Of a stretch of DNA of 64,000 nt, positions 1 to 10,719 are shown piece after piece. Source of the DNA: Maylandia zebra (Eukaryota > Chordata > Actinopteri > Cichliformes > Cichlidae); contig NC_135187.1 in assembly GCF_041146795.1 (NCBI RefSeq), forward strand, positions 1,290,001 to 1,354,000. The letters are read 5' to 3'. How positions within the stretch are numbered: the stretch's first letter is position 1; every line of letters starts with the position of its first letter. The position numbers were made by a program, and so were the translations under genes. Under the pieces are notes generated by a model that saw only the letters and a list, made by a program, of their open reading frames with translations, did not search any database and was not told the origin of the DNA.

Positions 1-127
1 ATTGAGTCAATGAGTCAATGATGCTGCTGTCTGTGCTGAGCTCTGATGTGGGTGTACATCACGTTCTGATGTCACTCTGAGTCAGCTTCGTCTCCCTCAC
101 CTGTCCCATGTCTCGTTTCCTCTGCAG

Positions 128-761
128 GTAAACCGTCTGTTTGCTCCTGCTGTAACCCATGGAGACGGGACGACGATCACCGGGTCACAGAGGTCAGTGG
201 AAGGTCACGAACAGTCACACGAACAATCTTTAAAAATCATGTTTCCTCCTTTACGAGCAAATAATTAAAGTGAGTGAATCTCTCAGTGTGTGAGTTTCAA
301 ACAGGTTCTGTTTTATTACTGCTTCTAAAAACAAGCTCCACATGCAGCACAGCACTGTGCAAAAGTCTTGAACCAACCCTCGTTTCTTTATGTTTTGCCA
401 GTAAAATCTGAAAAGGTGCTTTCACTGAAACATGAACATAAATATTTGGCAGCTTTTATCTTCAGCACAGCTGAACGCTGAGATTCAGAGGATTCACAGG
501 CCTGTGCTGAGCACCACGCAGTGCAGGGAAGCCAGATGTAGAGACCTCACACATGAACCTGCAGCATGATGACCTGCAGTTTAATCAGATCTTTTACTCT
601 TTGTGTCTCTGCAGGAAGAGTCTTTGCATTATTCCAGCCTGAAGCATCCAGACAAGCCCCGCCCCACCACCAGGAGAGGAACCGGATTGGCTGAAGAGAA
701 GGTCCTGTACTCAACAGTGAACATGTGCAAGAACTCAAAGGCATCACATGACCACAGATAG
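128..761 (+). CDS. 3' end of an ITIM-bearing Ig-type receptor (gene G1, partial; two cytoplasmic exons)
   Basis: Only the cytoplasmic tail is inside the window. Exon 128-192 follows a CTCTGCAG acceptor and ends at an AGAG|GTCAGT donor. Exon 615-761 follows TCTCTGCAG and runs 48 codons to TAG. The first exon opens with two bases of a split codon and the second starts in phase 0, so the frame is continuous. The last exon has two consensus immunoreceptor tyrosine inhibitory motifs, LHYSSL and VLYSTV, about 30 residues apart. In known receptors this pair recruits SHP-type phosphatases when phosphorylated. The membrane span and Ig domains must lie left of base 1. It is the only receptor here on the + strand and ends about 630 bases from the 3' end of gene A, which has a similar ITIM pair, so the two are probably convergent paralogues. 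The exon structure is clear; the ligand and family are unknown. Confidence 0.72.
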
Positions 762-798
762 AAGCACTTTAAATGAGCGTAAATGAATTTTTTAAATT

Positions 799-804
799 AA
801 TAAA
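799..804 (+). promoter_or_regulatory. Polyadenylation signal AATAAA of gene G1
   Basis: A canonical AATAAA lies 38 bases after the G1 stop codon, inside an A/T-rich stretch. A second AATAAA follows at about 960. Position and sequence fit a short 3' UTR. Confidence 0.55.
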
Positions 805-846
805 ACTGTGAAAATATGTGATTAGATTTCAAAATCTAGATTTTAG

Positions 847-879
847 TTTATTTGTTTGTGTAAACAGATAAGATTTATT
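847..879 (-). promoter_or_regulatory. Candidate polyadenylation signals of gene A (minus strand)
   Basis: Two AATAAA hexamers on the - strand (847-852 and 874-879) lie about 510-545 bases past the gene A stop. If used, the 3' UTR of gene A would come within about 90 bases of the G1 stop, overlapping or nearly touching the convergent G1 transcript. This is inferred from position only. Confidence 0.35.
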
Positions 880-1389
880 TTTCAGTGAGCAGAAAAACTT
901 AAAATGTTAAATATCCAGAAAGTTGCAATGAAAGCAAAATGTTTGTAAAACATTTCTGTTAATAAAGTAACAGCCATGAATGTAAATCTGCCACAGCAGA
1001 TAATTACTAAACTAAAGAAAATCCTTTTTTACCCATGTGTGTGAATAGTTCCCTCGGGTCAGTTTCAAATCTTTATGTCTGTGTCTGAATATTGCTGCTG
1101 TAAATATGTTTGCTGTGCTGCTTCCATGAACAGGTTCCACACTTTGTCTGTTACTAATAAACTGATTCTGACACCACGATCTGTCCTGATGGCCGCCGCT
1201 CCAGATGTGACGCTCCACATGTGGACGCCTGTGAACGAGTCCTCGCTGTAACATGTAAAGACTCAGTGAAAGCAGCTGTGCTGCTGAAGCAGAGAGTGAA
1301 ACATGAAACCAAACTGACTGACAGGATTTTAACAGCTTGTGTCGCAGGTGAAACTAAGCTTCCCGTCACACGACCGTACACTCAGACTT

Positions 1390-4300
1390 TCAGAGTTTGT
1401 GCTCAGCTCTCGCTGCAGGTCTGCTGACGACAGAGGAGTAGATGACGCTGTGGTGGCTCTGCTCCGGCGGACTCCTGCTGGGTCTCTCTCTCCAGTTCTG
1501 TCGGCCCAGAGAGGCGTAGTGGATCGTCTCCCCACAGAGGGGCGGGGTCTCTAAGTCCTCACCCTCTGCAGACAGACACACCGTTTTAATCCCTCGTAGA
1601 CTGACGTGAGGACATCGAACACCTGGTGAGGTTACCTGTCGGTGCGCTGGACGCCGTCCACGGCTGCAGCTCTGTGTCTTCACGTGTCGGTGCTGCTGCA
1701 TGGAGAGATGAAGAGCGCAGCATCATCAGAAAACACGCTGACTCTAATACTGGATTCTGTTACCATAGCAACATCCATATTTTTGCATGTGCGGATTCAT
1801 GTTTTAAACACAAAGTTTTGTTTATCTGAAGCTGCAAAAAAGAATCGGTCAGCTCTCTCGTCAATAAAATCCTTTTAAACATAAATGAATCAGCCAACAC
1901 GCTTCAGACTGCCTGAAATATAAACATCACTGAATAATAAATAACAATTAAATGCTGATAATGATGCATGAAAAAAGTTCAGTATGAAAAACTGAAGCAG
2001 TGAAGGTGAATAATCTGAAGATGTCAAATATAAATATTTTTAATCAAATATTCTACATAAATAAATGAATTCATTAAAAAACCTTTGATGATAAAAACTT
2101 TCTCATGTCCCCCAAAATCATAGTTTCTTCTTTTTTTAAATCACATTTCAAATCATTTACTCTTTCACTGAATTCACTCGCACTCTGTGTAATCCCAGTC
2201 TGTGCCAGAAGGTGGCGCAGCGTGTCATAGTCTCAGGCAGGGTTGCTTCTAGCAGCATCCGTCTGCACGCACCCTGACAAACCCAGGAACTTAAATCCAA
2301 ACGTTCACCTGCAGCTCTGCGTTTCCTCCTCCTGCACTTCATGCTGGTCAGCAACACACAGACAGCAGCTAAGAAGATGATCATCAACCCCACGCTGACG
2401 ACAGCAACCAGCAGCAGAACTGAGAGCGCACACAACATCTGGTTCATGAACACGCGACACATCTGGCAGAAAACTACAAACGCGGTTTATACCCGGACTG
2501 ACCGTTCTCAGGTCTCATGTTGCTCTTCTTCTTTATTTCTCCCACTTCTAATAAACAGAGCGAGAGGACGCACACACCCACACTGGTCGCACACTCACAA
2601 CGTTTAAATGTCAAAGGTCATGTGAAAGTTTGCATCCAATAAACAAAGACATCTCATTTGAGGATTAAGATTGTGGTCAATTATATTTCACACAACTAAA
2701 TAAAGACAACATTTGCAGGCACAGACAGATTTAAGGAAGTATGACGTAGATCCATTTGTAGCGCAGCACACGGGCAGGTTTGGTAAATCCATGTACGGTA
2801 TGATTGCAGACAGCAGCGCTGTTTCACAGCTGTTACGTGTTTGAGTGTGGATGTATGATGATGTGTGTGGTGTTACCGGCTGTCACCACTGCAGGTGATG
2901 GAGGTGTGCTGGTGGACGGAGGCTGGCTGCTCGTCTCTGCGTGTGCTGGGAATGCAAACAGTTTCTATGTTTAAATCCTGGTTCACACAAACATGAATAC
3001 AAAGCTCATGAAACAACCTGTAAATACACAAAACATGAACACGTGTAAACTACAGACAACGTGAAAGCAGCAGGTGAGTCCAGGCTGGACCGACCCACCT
3101 GCGAGGACCGTGACTCTGGCCTGCAGCAGCCCGTTGCAGACGTACTCTCCAGCGTCCTCTGGCTGCAGGTCCTGGATCTGCAGGGCGTCGTTGGTGAAGC
3201 TCAGCCGGCCGCCGCCCCTTTCTGGTTTCACCGTACCGTTTCTGTACTTGGTGAGGACGGCCTCCCGCCTCTCGCCCTCCCTCTGCTGGAACCACCTCTG
3301 TTTGGGTTTGGAGGAGCCGCTGCAGGGGAGCAGCAGCGTCCGGCCCGCGGACACCGTGTAGTCCCGACCTGAGGAGAAGACGCAGAGACATTCGCGCTGT
3401 CACTGCTGACCTTCTGTACTTGAGTGGCTGTGATATTGACAGGCGGCCGTAGGGACAGGGGGTTGGGCAGCGCATCTGTAGGTTGCCGGTTCGATCCCCG
3501 GGATCACAACCTGGTCGTTGTGTCCTTGGGCAAGACACTTTACCTACCGCCTACTGGTGTTGGCTTCTGTCAGTCTGCCAGGGCAGCTGTGGCTACAACC
3601 GTAGCTGCCTCCACCAGTGTGTGAATGAATAGTAAAGCGCTATATATATAAATGCAATCCATGATTATATTGTTCACGGCTTCTTGCTGGATCTGTGCTT
3701 CCTGTGTCGACTTTATTCTGCAGTGACGTTGTCGTGGTGCTTGTGCGTCGCTGTGGTGCCCTCTGCGTGAGGTGCAGGCTTTTGTTGGAGAGGACGCTGC
3801 TGTGGCGTCTGCTGGTTGCAGCCTCTGCAAACTAAAGCGGACTCGTCCCCCTCCCTGCAGCTGTGCTCATGCTGGAGGTGTTGAGCTCACAGACCTGAGG
3901 ATGAGCAGCGCAGCTCCTCACACACGCCATGGCGTGTGAATGCTTCACCGCAGAGTTGCTAAAGCTCGTGGTCAGTCACCGATTGTAGCATGCAATCACA
4001 CGCAAACAGACTCAGTGACCTATTAAAAGATGGTGTGATAATGACGAGCTGCTCTGCAGAGATAAGCCGGCTGTTTCTGCTCGCTCAGTTTCATATTTAG
4101 GCCACACATTTCCTGTTTTTATCGTTTCCACTTTAATATCCAGTCATCTTTCTGGAGGCGTGTGTGAGACAAATTTAAACAGTGGAAATGTTTCTTTTCA
4201 CATCACTCCCACTCTGTGCCTCCGTGCCATCCACTTCTCTTTTACATAGAAAACTGATCATTTCGACACGTCCTTCTTCAAACCGCTGGCTTCCTTTGAG

Positions 4301-6231
4301 CCTCTGTGTGGTTTTAATGTGCCTGCATCAGTGTGAGGGCACTTCGTGCTGTCATCGATTCTTCAGCCTGAAGAGCTGGTGACTGTGTGAGTGCAGACGT
4401 TAGGTTTCATACTCAGTTCCTTACTTTGGAGAAGCTGCGTCAGCGATAAGCAGACATTTCTGCACTGCAGAGCTGATGAAGAAGTGAGCGCTCAGTTCAC
4501 AGGAGTGTTTGCCACACATGCATCTGCCTGCTGTGTGCAGACGGAGCGATTTGTATTGTGTAACTTGTCTCTGTCATTGGCTCCCAGCCGGCTGCTACTC
4601 CAGCGGGAACAAGTACAAATACTTTGCTACTGTACTAGTAGAGTTTTCAGGTTCCTGTGTTTGACTCGAGTAGTTTCTTTTATACTTTTAACTTTTATTC
4701 GCTACATGTTGAAACAAATATTCGTACTTTCTGCTCCTTACATTTGAAAACAGGCTCGTTACGTTTGATTGGACGGTTTTGAGGTGATTTATTATTTTGT
4801 CGCTGCGAGGCTTCAAACATCAAACTGATTTGAACCTGATCAGGATCACATGAGAGGAAACTCAGTTCGATTATTAATGACCAGGAGATTACAGCGTGTG
4901 GCAGAGTCAGGGCGGCCAGGCTGTCGTAAAGCTTTTCCCTGTTCCTCGTCTTTCCCTGCATTTATTATTTGTTTCCCACCCCCAACCCACCCACCCTGGT
5001 GGCTCCACCCCCAGCATACCTGTCAGCACCTGCAGCTCAGCCACCAGCTGCTGGTTACAGCGGTATCTTCCATGATCCGACTCCTTCAGATGCTGGACGC
5101 AGAGGTCGCCATTAACCATGAGGCGGTAGCGCCGGCAGTCCTTGTTGGTCTTGTAGCCGCCCCGTCGGATCACCAGGACCTCCTGATCCTGCCGAGTCCA
5201 GATCACGTCTGAGCTGCCAGAGCTGCCGCACGGCAGACAGACGTGGTGATTCTCAGGGACCGAAAACCAGATCGCTGCTGGGGCAGAGGACGGGGTCACA
5301 CATCTGAAACTGTCGAACTCAAGCAGTACAAATGTGCTTTAAATACAGCCACAGGTCCTCTAACGTGGCTGAACCAATGCAGCACACAGGTGAGCTCACC
5401 TGGTTAAGCTGCATTAAGGCTTAACATGGTTTACTGTGAGGTTAATAAAAGACTTTCTCATAGAGGCCGTTTGCTTTGGTAACTTCTGCCTGAAAGACGT
5501 GAAGATGACGACGTCCACGACACTTTAAACGTCAAACGTAAAAACAGGGCAAAGGCTCAAATGTTGCTGTGGTCATCTTTTATATACAGTCTCGTGCAGG
5601 TTCTCCTTTAGTGATCCGTCTCCTATATTTAGATGATGTGATGAAGCTGTGTGACACTCACACCCTGCTGATGCCCTGGCTTCAGTTTGTTTCCTCTTTT
5701 ATCTCATGGAAACGTCTGCGTCTAAATTTACAACGTTGCAAAATGTTTGCTGGACAGCGTTTTGTCGAGCAGGGCGGTGAACGATGTCGTGTGTCAGAGG
5801 AAATCTACACGCACTGACTGTAAACATGCATAACTGTGGATTTATGACGTTTTCATCTTTAACTTATTTTGCACCAATAAAGAAATAATCATCTTCCGAT
5901 GGACTCTTTCATAACAGCATGTGAGTCATTTCAGTCCATCAAAATGTTTTTATGGGAATTTGACACAAAAAGATGTTTTTCTAGAACATGTTTGATTACA
6001 TCAAGTTTGCAAAAATGGAAACAACAACTGTACAAAAGTAAACTGAGGCGTGCACCGTCCAACTTTAACCCAACAAAGGCAACCCATAAATAAGAACAAC
6101 TGTATTATTGTTTCCTCGCGGTTCCCTGAAAGTGTGACGAGGACAGAAGAACGGGAGGTTTTCGTACCTGTGGAGTTTCCCGTGCAGCCGATCAGACCTG
6201 AGAGCAGGAACCAAACGTGACAGGAGAACAT
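1390..6231 (-). CDS. Gene A: two-V-domain inhibitory Ig receptor with paired ITIMs (complete, seven exons)
   Basis: Exons on the minus strand are leader 6231-6168, V1 5277-5020, V2 3368-3099, stalk 2936-2877, transmembrane 2419-2309, cytoplasmic 1695-1636 and terminal 1565-1390. All introns are phase 1 with AG/GT borders and the sum is 999 nt (332 residues plus stop), which strongly supports the model. The leader is a short hydrophobic signal peptide starting MFSCHVWFLL. The stalk is rich in Pro, Ser and Thr. The membrane exon encodes about 24 uncharged hydrophobic residues followed by KCRRRKRR, a stop-transfer cluster. The tail ends with two consensus ITIMs, IHYASL and VIYSSV, about 28 residues apart, predicting an inhibitory surface receptor. 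An alternative acceptor at 2462 keeps the same hydrophobic frame but breaks phase with the stalk, so 2419 is preferred. Family assignment within teleost Ig receptors is not possible from sequence alone. Confidence 0.72.
3099..3368 (-). CDS. Gene A exon 3: membrane-proximal V-like Ig domain
   Basis: Ninety codons encode a second Ig V-like domain, with a Cys in LLLPCSGS, Trp in QRWFQQ and DAGEYVC at the F strand. The C'-D region is very basic (GERREAV, KYRNGTVKPER). An N-x-T sequon (RNGT) may be glycosylated. The exon is bounded by CTCAG and CAG|GTGGGT. Confidence 0.68.
3437..3660 (+). repeat. tRNA-derived SINE copy in gene A intron
   Basis: The unit has a B-box-like GGTTCGATCCCC near its 5' part, then a body with GTGTCCTTGGGCAAGAC, GCAGCTGTGGCTACAA and CACCAGTGTGTGAATG, and ends in an AAAGCGCTATATATAAATGCAATCC tail region. 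The same body recurs near 34.9, 35.3, 55.8 and 60.9 kb. The layout fits a tRNA-headed SINE, and the tail resembles SINEs known from cichlids. It lies between V1 and V2 of gene A, in the orientation opposite to the gene. Confidence 0.65.
5020..5277 (-). CDS. Gene A exon 2: membrane-distal V-like Ig domain
   Basis: About 86 codons with the Ig landmarks: first Cys in CLPCGSSG, Trp in VIWTRQ and the DHGRYRC motif around the second Cys. Two further cysteines sit in NKDC and GDLC, between the C' and E strands, and could form an extra disulfide like that of some CD300-type domains. The G strand (ELQVLTG) has no Gly-x-Gly J-like motif. The acceptor is placed after the pyrimidine-rich stretch ending CCCCAG; a shift of three bases (start 5274) is equally possible. 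Confidence 0.68.
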
Positions 6232-7507
6232 GTTCAGGAACAAACGTGGAGCTGCAGAGCTGCCGACGCGCCTCGAGCCTGTCTGTCTCTGCACCGCTCT
6301 TCCTCTCCTTCCTCGTCCTCAGTGACTCAGGGAGCGTCAGCGGCCTGGAAAATAAAGAGGCGTGCTCCCGCTGCAGGTCTGCTGTGTCGCATGGATCTGA
6401 TGAGCAGCTGGAAGCTCTCGGATGAAGGACTAGCTGAGATTTTAACCTTTGTTCCTCTGAATGTTTGTGTGAAAGTCAAACAAAAGGTAAACATGACGAC
6501 ATCATGCTCGCAGCAGGAGGCGTGGAAGGTTTGATCCTGAGGATTTCCTGCAATTAGAGAAAAGTCACATGATGAAGGTTAGAAAACACCTGTGGCTCTG
6601 TGACGTTATCATCACCTGCAGAGTGGAATCACTTTAAAACATCACAGACTCGGACTAATGCAGGGAAACATCCCCTCAGGCTCGCTGTCGGTGCAGCTTG
6701 ATCACACGGTAAACACACGTGTTGGCTCGAGGCGCTGCAGCAGACACGTGAATATTTCATTATATCCTCAAATATCTCTGAGGCTTTACCAGGTGTGTTT
6801 CCCAGAGCCGGAGGATGATCGATGAGCGAGTCCTGATGAGATCCACCTTTAGGGAAAAACAGGCTTTTGTTCACTCAACAGTTTTGTCTTTTTCTTTTTT
6901 CCATGGAAACGTGAGAAAAATGCTGGAAAAGCCTGAATTTCATTGACTCAACTTTAGGCTCTGTGTGACACACATGGAGATAAATAACTTCACAGAGGTT
7001 CACACTGTAACGTTTTCTGGGTAATTTCCTTCCTTTAACGTAAGATGACAGAAAAAATGACACTGAGGTCACTTGTCCCCTGTGAGGACACCTGCCTCAA
7101 AACTCCCATCATCTTAAACTGGTTTCCTGAGCTCGCTGCACTCAGACCTGCAGCAGTTTAAAGTGTGTCTCATCACACAGAGACGTGAAGCTTCAGTCTT
7201 CAGCGTCTCTCAGCACAAACACTTTCACTGATCAACGATCAGCGATGAAGGATCAGCAGGGTTTCTGTGACAAACTGAACTGTTTTCTAATTCGTCTCCT
7301 TCGTTCACCTTTTCTTTTATTTCTACATCTCCACGTGATGAAGACGAGGGGGACGACAGCAACCAGAACCAGCTGCTGCTCAGAATGAGCCCCTGGAAGA
7401 AGACACAGTAACGCAGCTCAGATCAACGTGACGCACCTGAAAGCACCAAAGAACCAGGAGCTCTGCTCAGACTCAGCCACAGCTCAGCTTGTTTCTGATG
7501 TACCTGA
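6232..7507. other. Gene A upstream region, nothing else recognised
   Basis: This contains the 5' flank of gene A. An A/T-rich TTTATTTT on the - strand near 6350-6360 could serve as a weak TATA-like element about 120 bases before the start codon. No other coding exon, RNA gene or clear repeat was recognised. Confidence 0.35.
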
Positions 7508-8361
7508 TACCTTTAGAGCCGGTCGGAGCGGGCACGCTCTGTTTTGTGTAACTATTTTAAAATCCCGGTAGCTCTGCAACCACATAAGCTAGCAATATGA
7601 TTCTTTTGCATATGAAACCGGAGGAGTTGTACTTACATCTTATGCCATCAGCTTGTCCTCGGTCACAGTTTCCTTCCACATAAAGCTTTGCAAAAACTGC
7701 ATAAAAAGCGCTTGCAGCAACAAAAACATAATATTCCAGAAACACGCTTTGCCGATCCGATCAGCTGTTTGTAACACTTCCTACGTCCACCATGACCTGC
7801 CCGAAATCGGAAGTGACATCATTTTGCGGAAATGTAGTTTTTTACCATCGTGGCCTCATGAGCCTATACTGGTGTTTTTAAAAGTTATGTTTGACTTTAT
7901 GACTTTCTGTGTGGTTTCTGGGATGCTGAGGACTCAGATTGCACTGCTGGAAATAGTTTATTTTGATGCAGATGCTACTTTTTTGCAAATTTGCACTATA
8001 ATATGTATTTTCGTTTTTCCTGCAGTATATAAAAATTGGTGTATTTCAAAAATAAAACTATGAAGACACTTAAAATAAATTTCCTGTGGTGGGAAACTAT
8101 TTTGTGCAACGTTTTTGTATTTACAGTTTTGAGGGATAAGCCTCTTAAATTTCTCTAACTAGAAATATATGTTAAAAAAACAAAAACGATTTTCAATTTT
8201 TTTTGCAATTTATGTAATTACTATGCACTTAATGCAGACATATTATTAAAATCTGGGCTATAATGGTTGTATTGATGTATAGCAACTTGAAATGGCTCCA
8301 CAGCATGTAAAAATATAATATAAGCTCTGACGGACTTGGTTCTGTGGTCGGTCTTAAAGGG
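7508..8361 (+). mobile_element. piggyBac-like nonautonomous element (TTAA family), copy 1, degraded left end
   Basis: The stretch is an inverted copy of 52000-52906. Its right end is CTTAAAGGG followed by TTAA (8362-8365), matching the intact end of the other copy. The left end has decayed to ACCTTTAGAGCCGG. Termini of the CCC...GGG type flanked by TTAA are typical of piggyBac-superfamily elements. An open frame of 136 codons (7653-8063) is partly preserved in both copies but has no recognisable domain, and I do not call it a gene. Confidence 0.6.
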
Positions 8362-8541
8362 TTAAAGAATAAACATGCTTTCATTTACATCTGCTGGTTT
8401 CAAAAAAGGAGACAAAACAATGAAACTAGATTCATATTTTGGCAACTTTTTCAAATAAGGTGTCGTTGTTAGAGACATTAAAGCCTCAGCCAATCATGTT
8501 TGCTCTGTAAAGCGGCCACAGCACCTTTCTGCGACGTGTCA

Positions 8542-8709
8542 GTCGGGTCTTTGGTCACATCCAGATTAACCGCTGCTCCGCCAGCACAGGAGTACAGTCC
8601 AGAGTCGCTGAGCTGAACGTCTCTTAAAGTTACGAGTCTCCTTACCTGCAGCGACGTTAGAGCCCAGAGCAGCGGCTGCTAACAGGCAGCAGCACACGTC
8701 CAGCTTCAT
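8542..8709 (-). pseudogene. P1: collapsed Ig receptor relic (signal-peptide exon abutting a V-domain 3' fragment)
   Basis: A complete leader exon (8709-8646, 64 nt, starting MKLDVCCCLL and ending in a TGCAG|GTAAGG donor) is followed after only about six bases by the last third of a V domain. That fragment (8640-8542) reads LSDSGLYSC and then a G strand ending NLDVTK. The intron and the first two thirds of the V exon are missing, so the locus cannot make an Ig domain. No stalk or membrane exon was seen downstream. It has the same leader and exon phase as genes B and C, hence a dead paralogue. The TTAA element copy 1 begins about 180 bases downstream. Confidence 0.62.
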
Positions 8710-9690
8710 CCTGACTGCAGTCATCAGCTCACATGAACACACTCTGTGGGCTCACAGCATGTTTCTCATCAGCTCAGCGTGCTCGTCGCTCAGTGCTGAT
8801 AAATGTCAGAAACACGTACACGTGACACGTGTCTGCTGCGCTCACTGTCTGCTTGGATGATTATAAACAGATGAAGTCCTGAGGTCACAATTCTGAATCT
8901 TACAGCTACAAACCTCCACGCTGTCACCTCCACGGCGTGGAGGATGTAACATGGAACACAGGCGAGGAACATTAACTAAACCTAAAGACTAAGAAACAAG
9001 TAAGGGAGCTGGAAGAGACGAGAGCAGCAGAAGCCCTGAATCAGAGTAACATAGCTTGTGTGTTTGTCCAGGTTCATTCATGTGTTATTAACAGACCGAT
9101 GACGGTGACACAGGAAGGAAGCTGAGCAGCTGATGGGCCGTCTGTGCTTTCAACAGCTGAAGCTGTGAAGCTCAGCGGACACGTCTGCACACAAACACAA
9201 AGTCAACACAAATCTACTGTTTTCCAAGTTTACTTGATCTAAATGTGAATATTATCAGTGTTTTAAATGTGACTGCAGCAGACGTGTGACATGTTTCGTC
9301 ATTAATACCAAAACGCTTTAAATCAAAGCTTTTATTCATGTGTTCATGAAGTGAATCAACTGCACTCAGAAACTTTCTCAGGCCAACAATAGTTATCTTA
9401 CAAGCTTTTGTCTTTATAATCATGTCTGTAAAGGATTTTTATCACTTTGACCTTCAGATCAATCTACTGACTGGAGGAAAGGTCAGAGGTCAAACACACA
9501 CACTACAGCACACTGTAAGAATCAAAGCTTTTAGCTTTTTGTCAATTTTCCACCGATGAATCATGAACCTCGAACACGTCGATGGACGGAGGACAGATTT
9601 CAGGCTCCACCCCCCACCGCAGCCACCCTGCGCTGGATGAGTGGGTGGGTGTGACCATGAGCTCTGCACCTCAGCACAGTTGGGTCAGAA
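8710..9690. other. Intergenic, nothing recognised
   Basis: A/T-rich spacer between relic P1 and the 3' end of gene B. No coding exon, RNA gene or clear repeat is visible. Confidence 0.35.
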
Positions 9691-9696
9691 TTTATT
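9691..9696 (-). promoter_or_regulatory. Candidate polyadenylation signal of gene B
   Basis: AATAAA on the - strand about 185 bases beyond the gene B TAG. It is the nearest canonical hexamer. Confidence 0.4.
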
Positions 9697-9879
9697 TAAG
9701 CTTTTTAGCGTAAGTGTTTAAAGACAGACACACTAACAAAAGCCTCCTGGGTCGATTTCATCAGCTGCAGTTTCACAATAATTCAGAATAATCTCGACAT
9801 ATGCATGTTACATGTTACATGTTCCCATGAACATCTGTGCTGTGCAGACTGTTCCTGACAGCAGGACATTCAGGTGAAG

Positions 9880-10719
9880 CTACACCGGTCCGGCCTGGTT
9901 CTTGGGTTTCTTCAGTAAGACATACGTGTTGTTGACGGGCTGTGAAGAACCTGTGGATCATAAACATCATCAGTCTGAGTGGGTTGTGTGTAACAAACAC
10001 AGCTGTGCAGGTTTGGCGTGTTCACCATGAGTTTGTGTAAAATGAGGTGCTGATCGTTAAAATGACCTTTTTTTATTTCCATCACTAAACGTGGCACCAA
10101 TCACAGAATATGGAGAATCTGCAGGAGGAAAAGAAAAACATTTAAATTTATCACCAGAACCTCTCATTTAGATGGGACTGTAAATAGTGATGGCAGCTCA
10201 GGTGTTACCGGTCGTGTTTCCAGTCCGTGGCAGCTCAGCGATGGTGTCGTATGTGGCATCACTGTGGTTTGATCCTCCTGTTAAAATGTTTATCAAATAG
10301 TCTTCATCAGATCCAAGTAACAGTCCAGTTTTAAGCTGTTACACACAACAAATCAACATTTTCAGCTTTAGAAGACACCAGATCCAAAAGTTTGATCACA
10401 CAAAATAATTTTGGGTTATCCAAAAATAACTCATGTGTGGCTCTTTTAGTACCCGTCCAAATCAGAAGCAAGAATTAAAGTTACCTTTATTATTTCCAGC
10501 ATGGAAAGTGGAAGCAGTCAAGGAATGTGGAAAATCTGTAAATGAAATATTTTGATTAGATGCAGCATGAAGGTGGAAGGAGATGAAGTGTCAGCAGAAG
10601 GTTTGCTTAGATCATGTGACTGTGAAGGCTCAGTGCAGCACAGGTGTTACTGGTGTCGTTTCCAGTCTGTGGCAGCTCAGCGATGGTGTCGTATGTGGCA
10701 TCACTGTGGTTTGATCCTC
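9880..10719 (-). CDS. Gene B tail: five tyrosine-motif cassette exons
   Basis: Two exon types alternate: a 69-nt type (YDTI, twice) and a 51/52-nt type (one with His replacing Tyr, one with the consensus ITIM SPYSVI). A 71-nt terminal exon with TYVLL follows. All have phase-1 borders, so any cassette of normal length can be skipped or duplicated without changing frame. The 69-nt pair (10651-10719 and 10209-10277) is nearly identical in coding sequence, showing local exon duplication. Confidence 0.62.

Noticed and set aside
2309-2462. Gene A transmembrane exon starting at 2462 with ATG
   Set aside because: That acceptor gives phase 0 and breaks the join to the phase-1 stalk exon. The acceptor at 2419 restores phase and keeps the hydrophobic span.
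3424-3624. 66-codon plus-strand frame in the gene A intron
   Set aside because: It is contained in a SINE copy.
7653-8063. 136-codon frame repeated at 52329-52727 as a possible new gene family
   Set aside because: It lies inside a TTAA-flanked element, has no domain I know, and the two copies differ by indels. It is kept only as an observation on the element.
9815-10000. Minus-strand 61-codon frame starting [10 protein letters not shown] as a separate gene (also near 25817)
   Set aside because: It overlaps the terminal tail exon in a shifted frame and has no splice or promoter support of its own. It matters only as the frame reached through the A7 frameshift.
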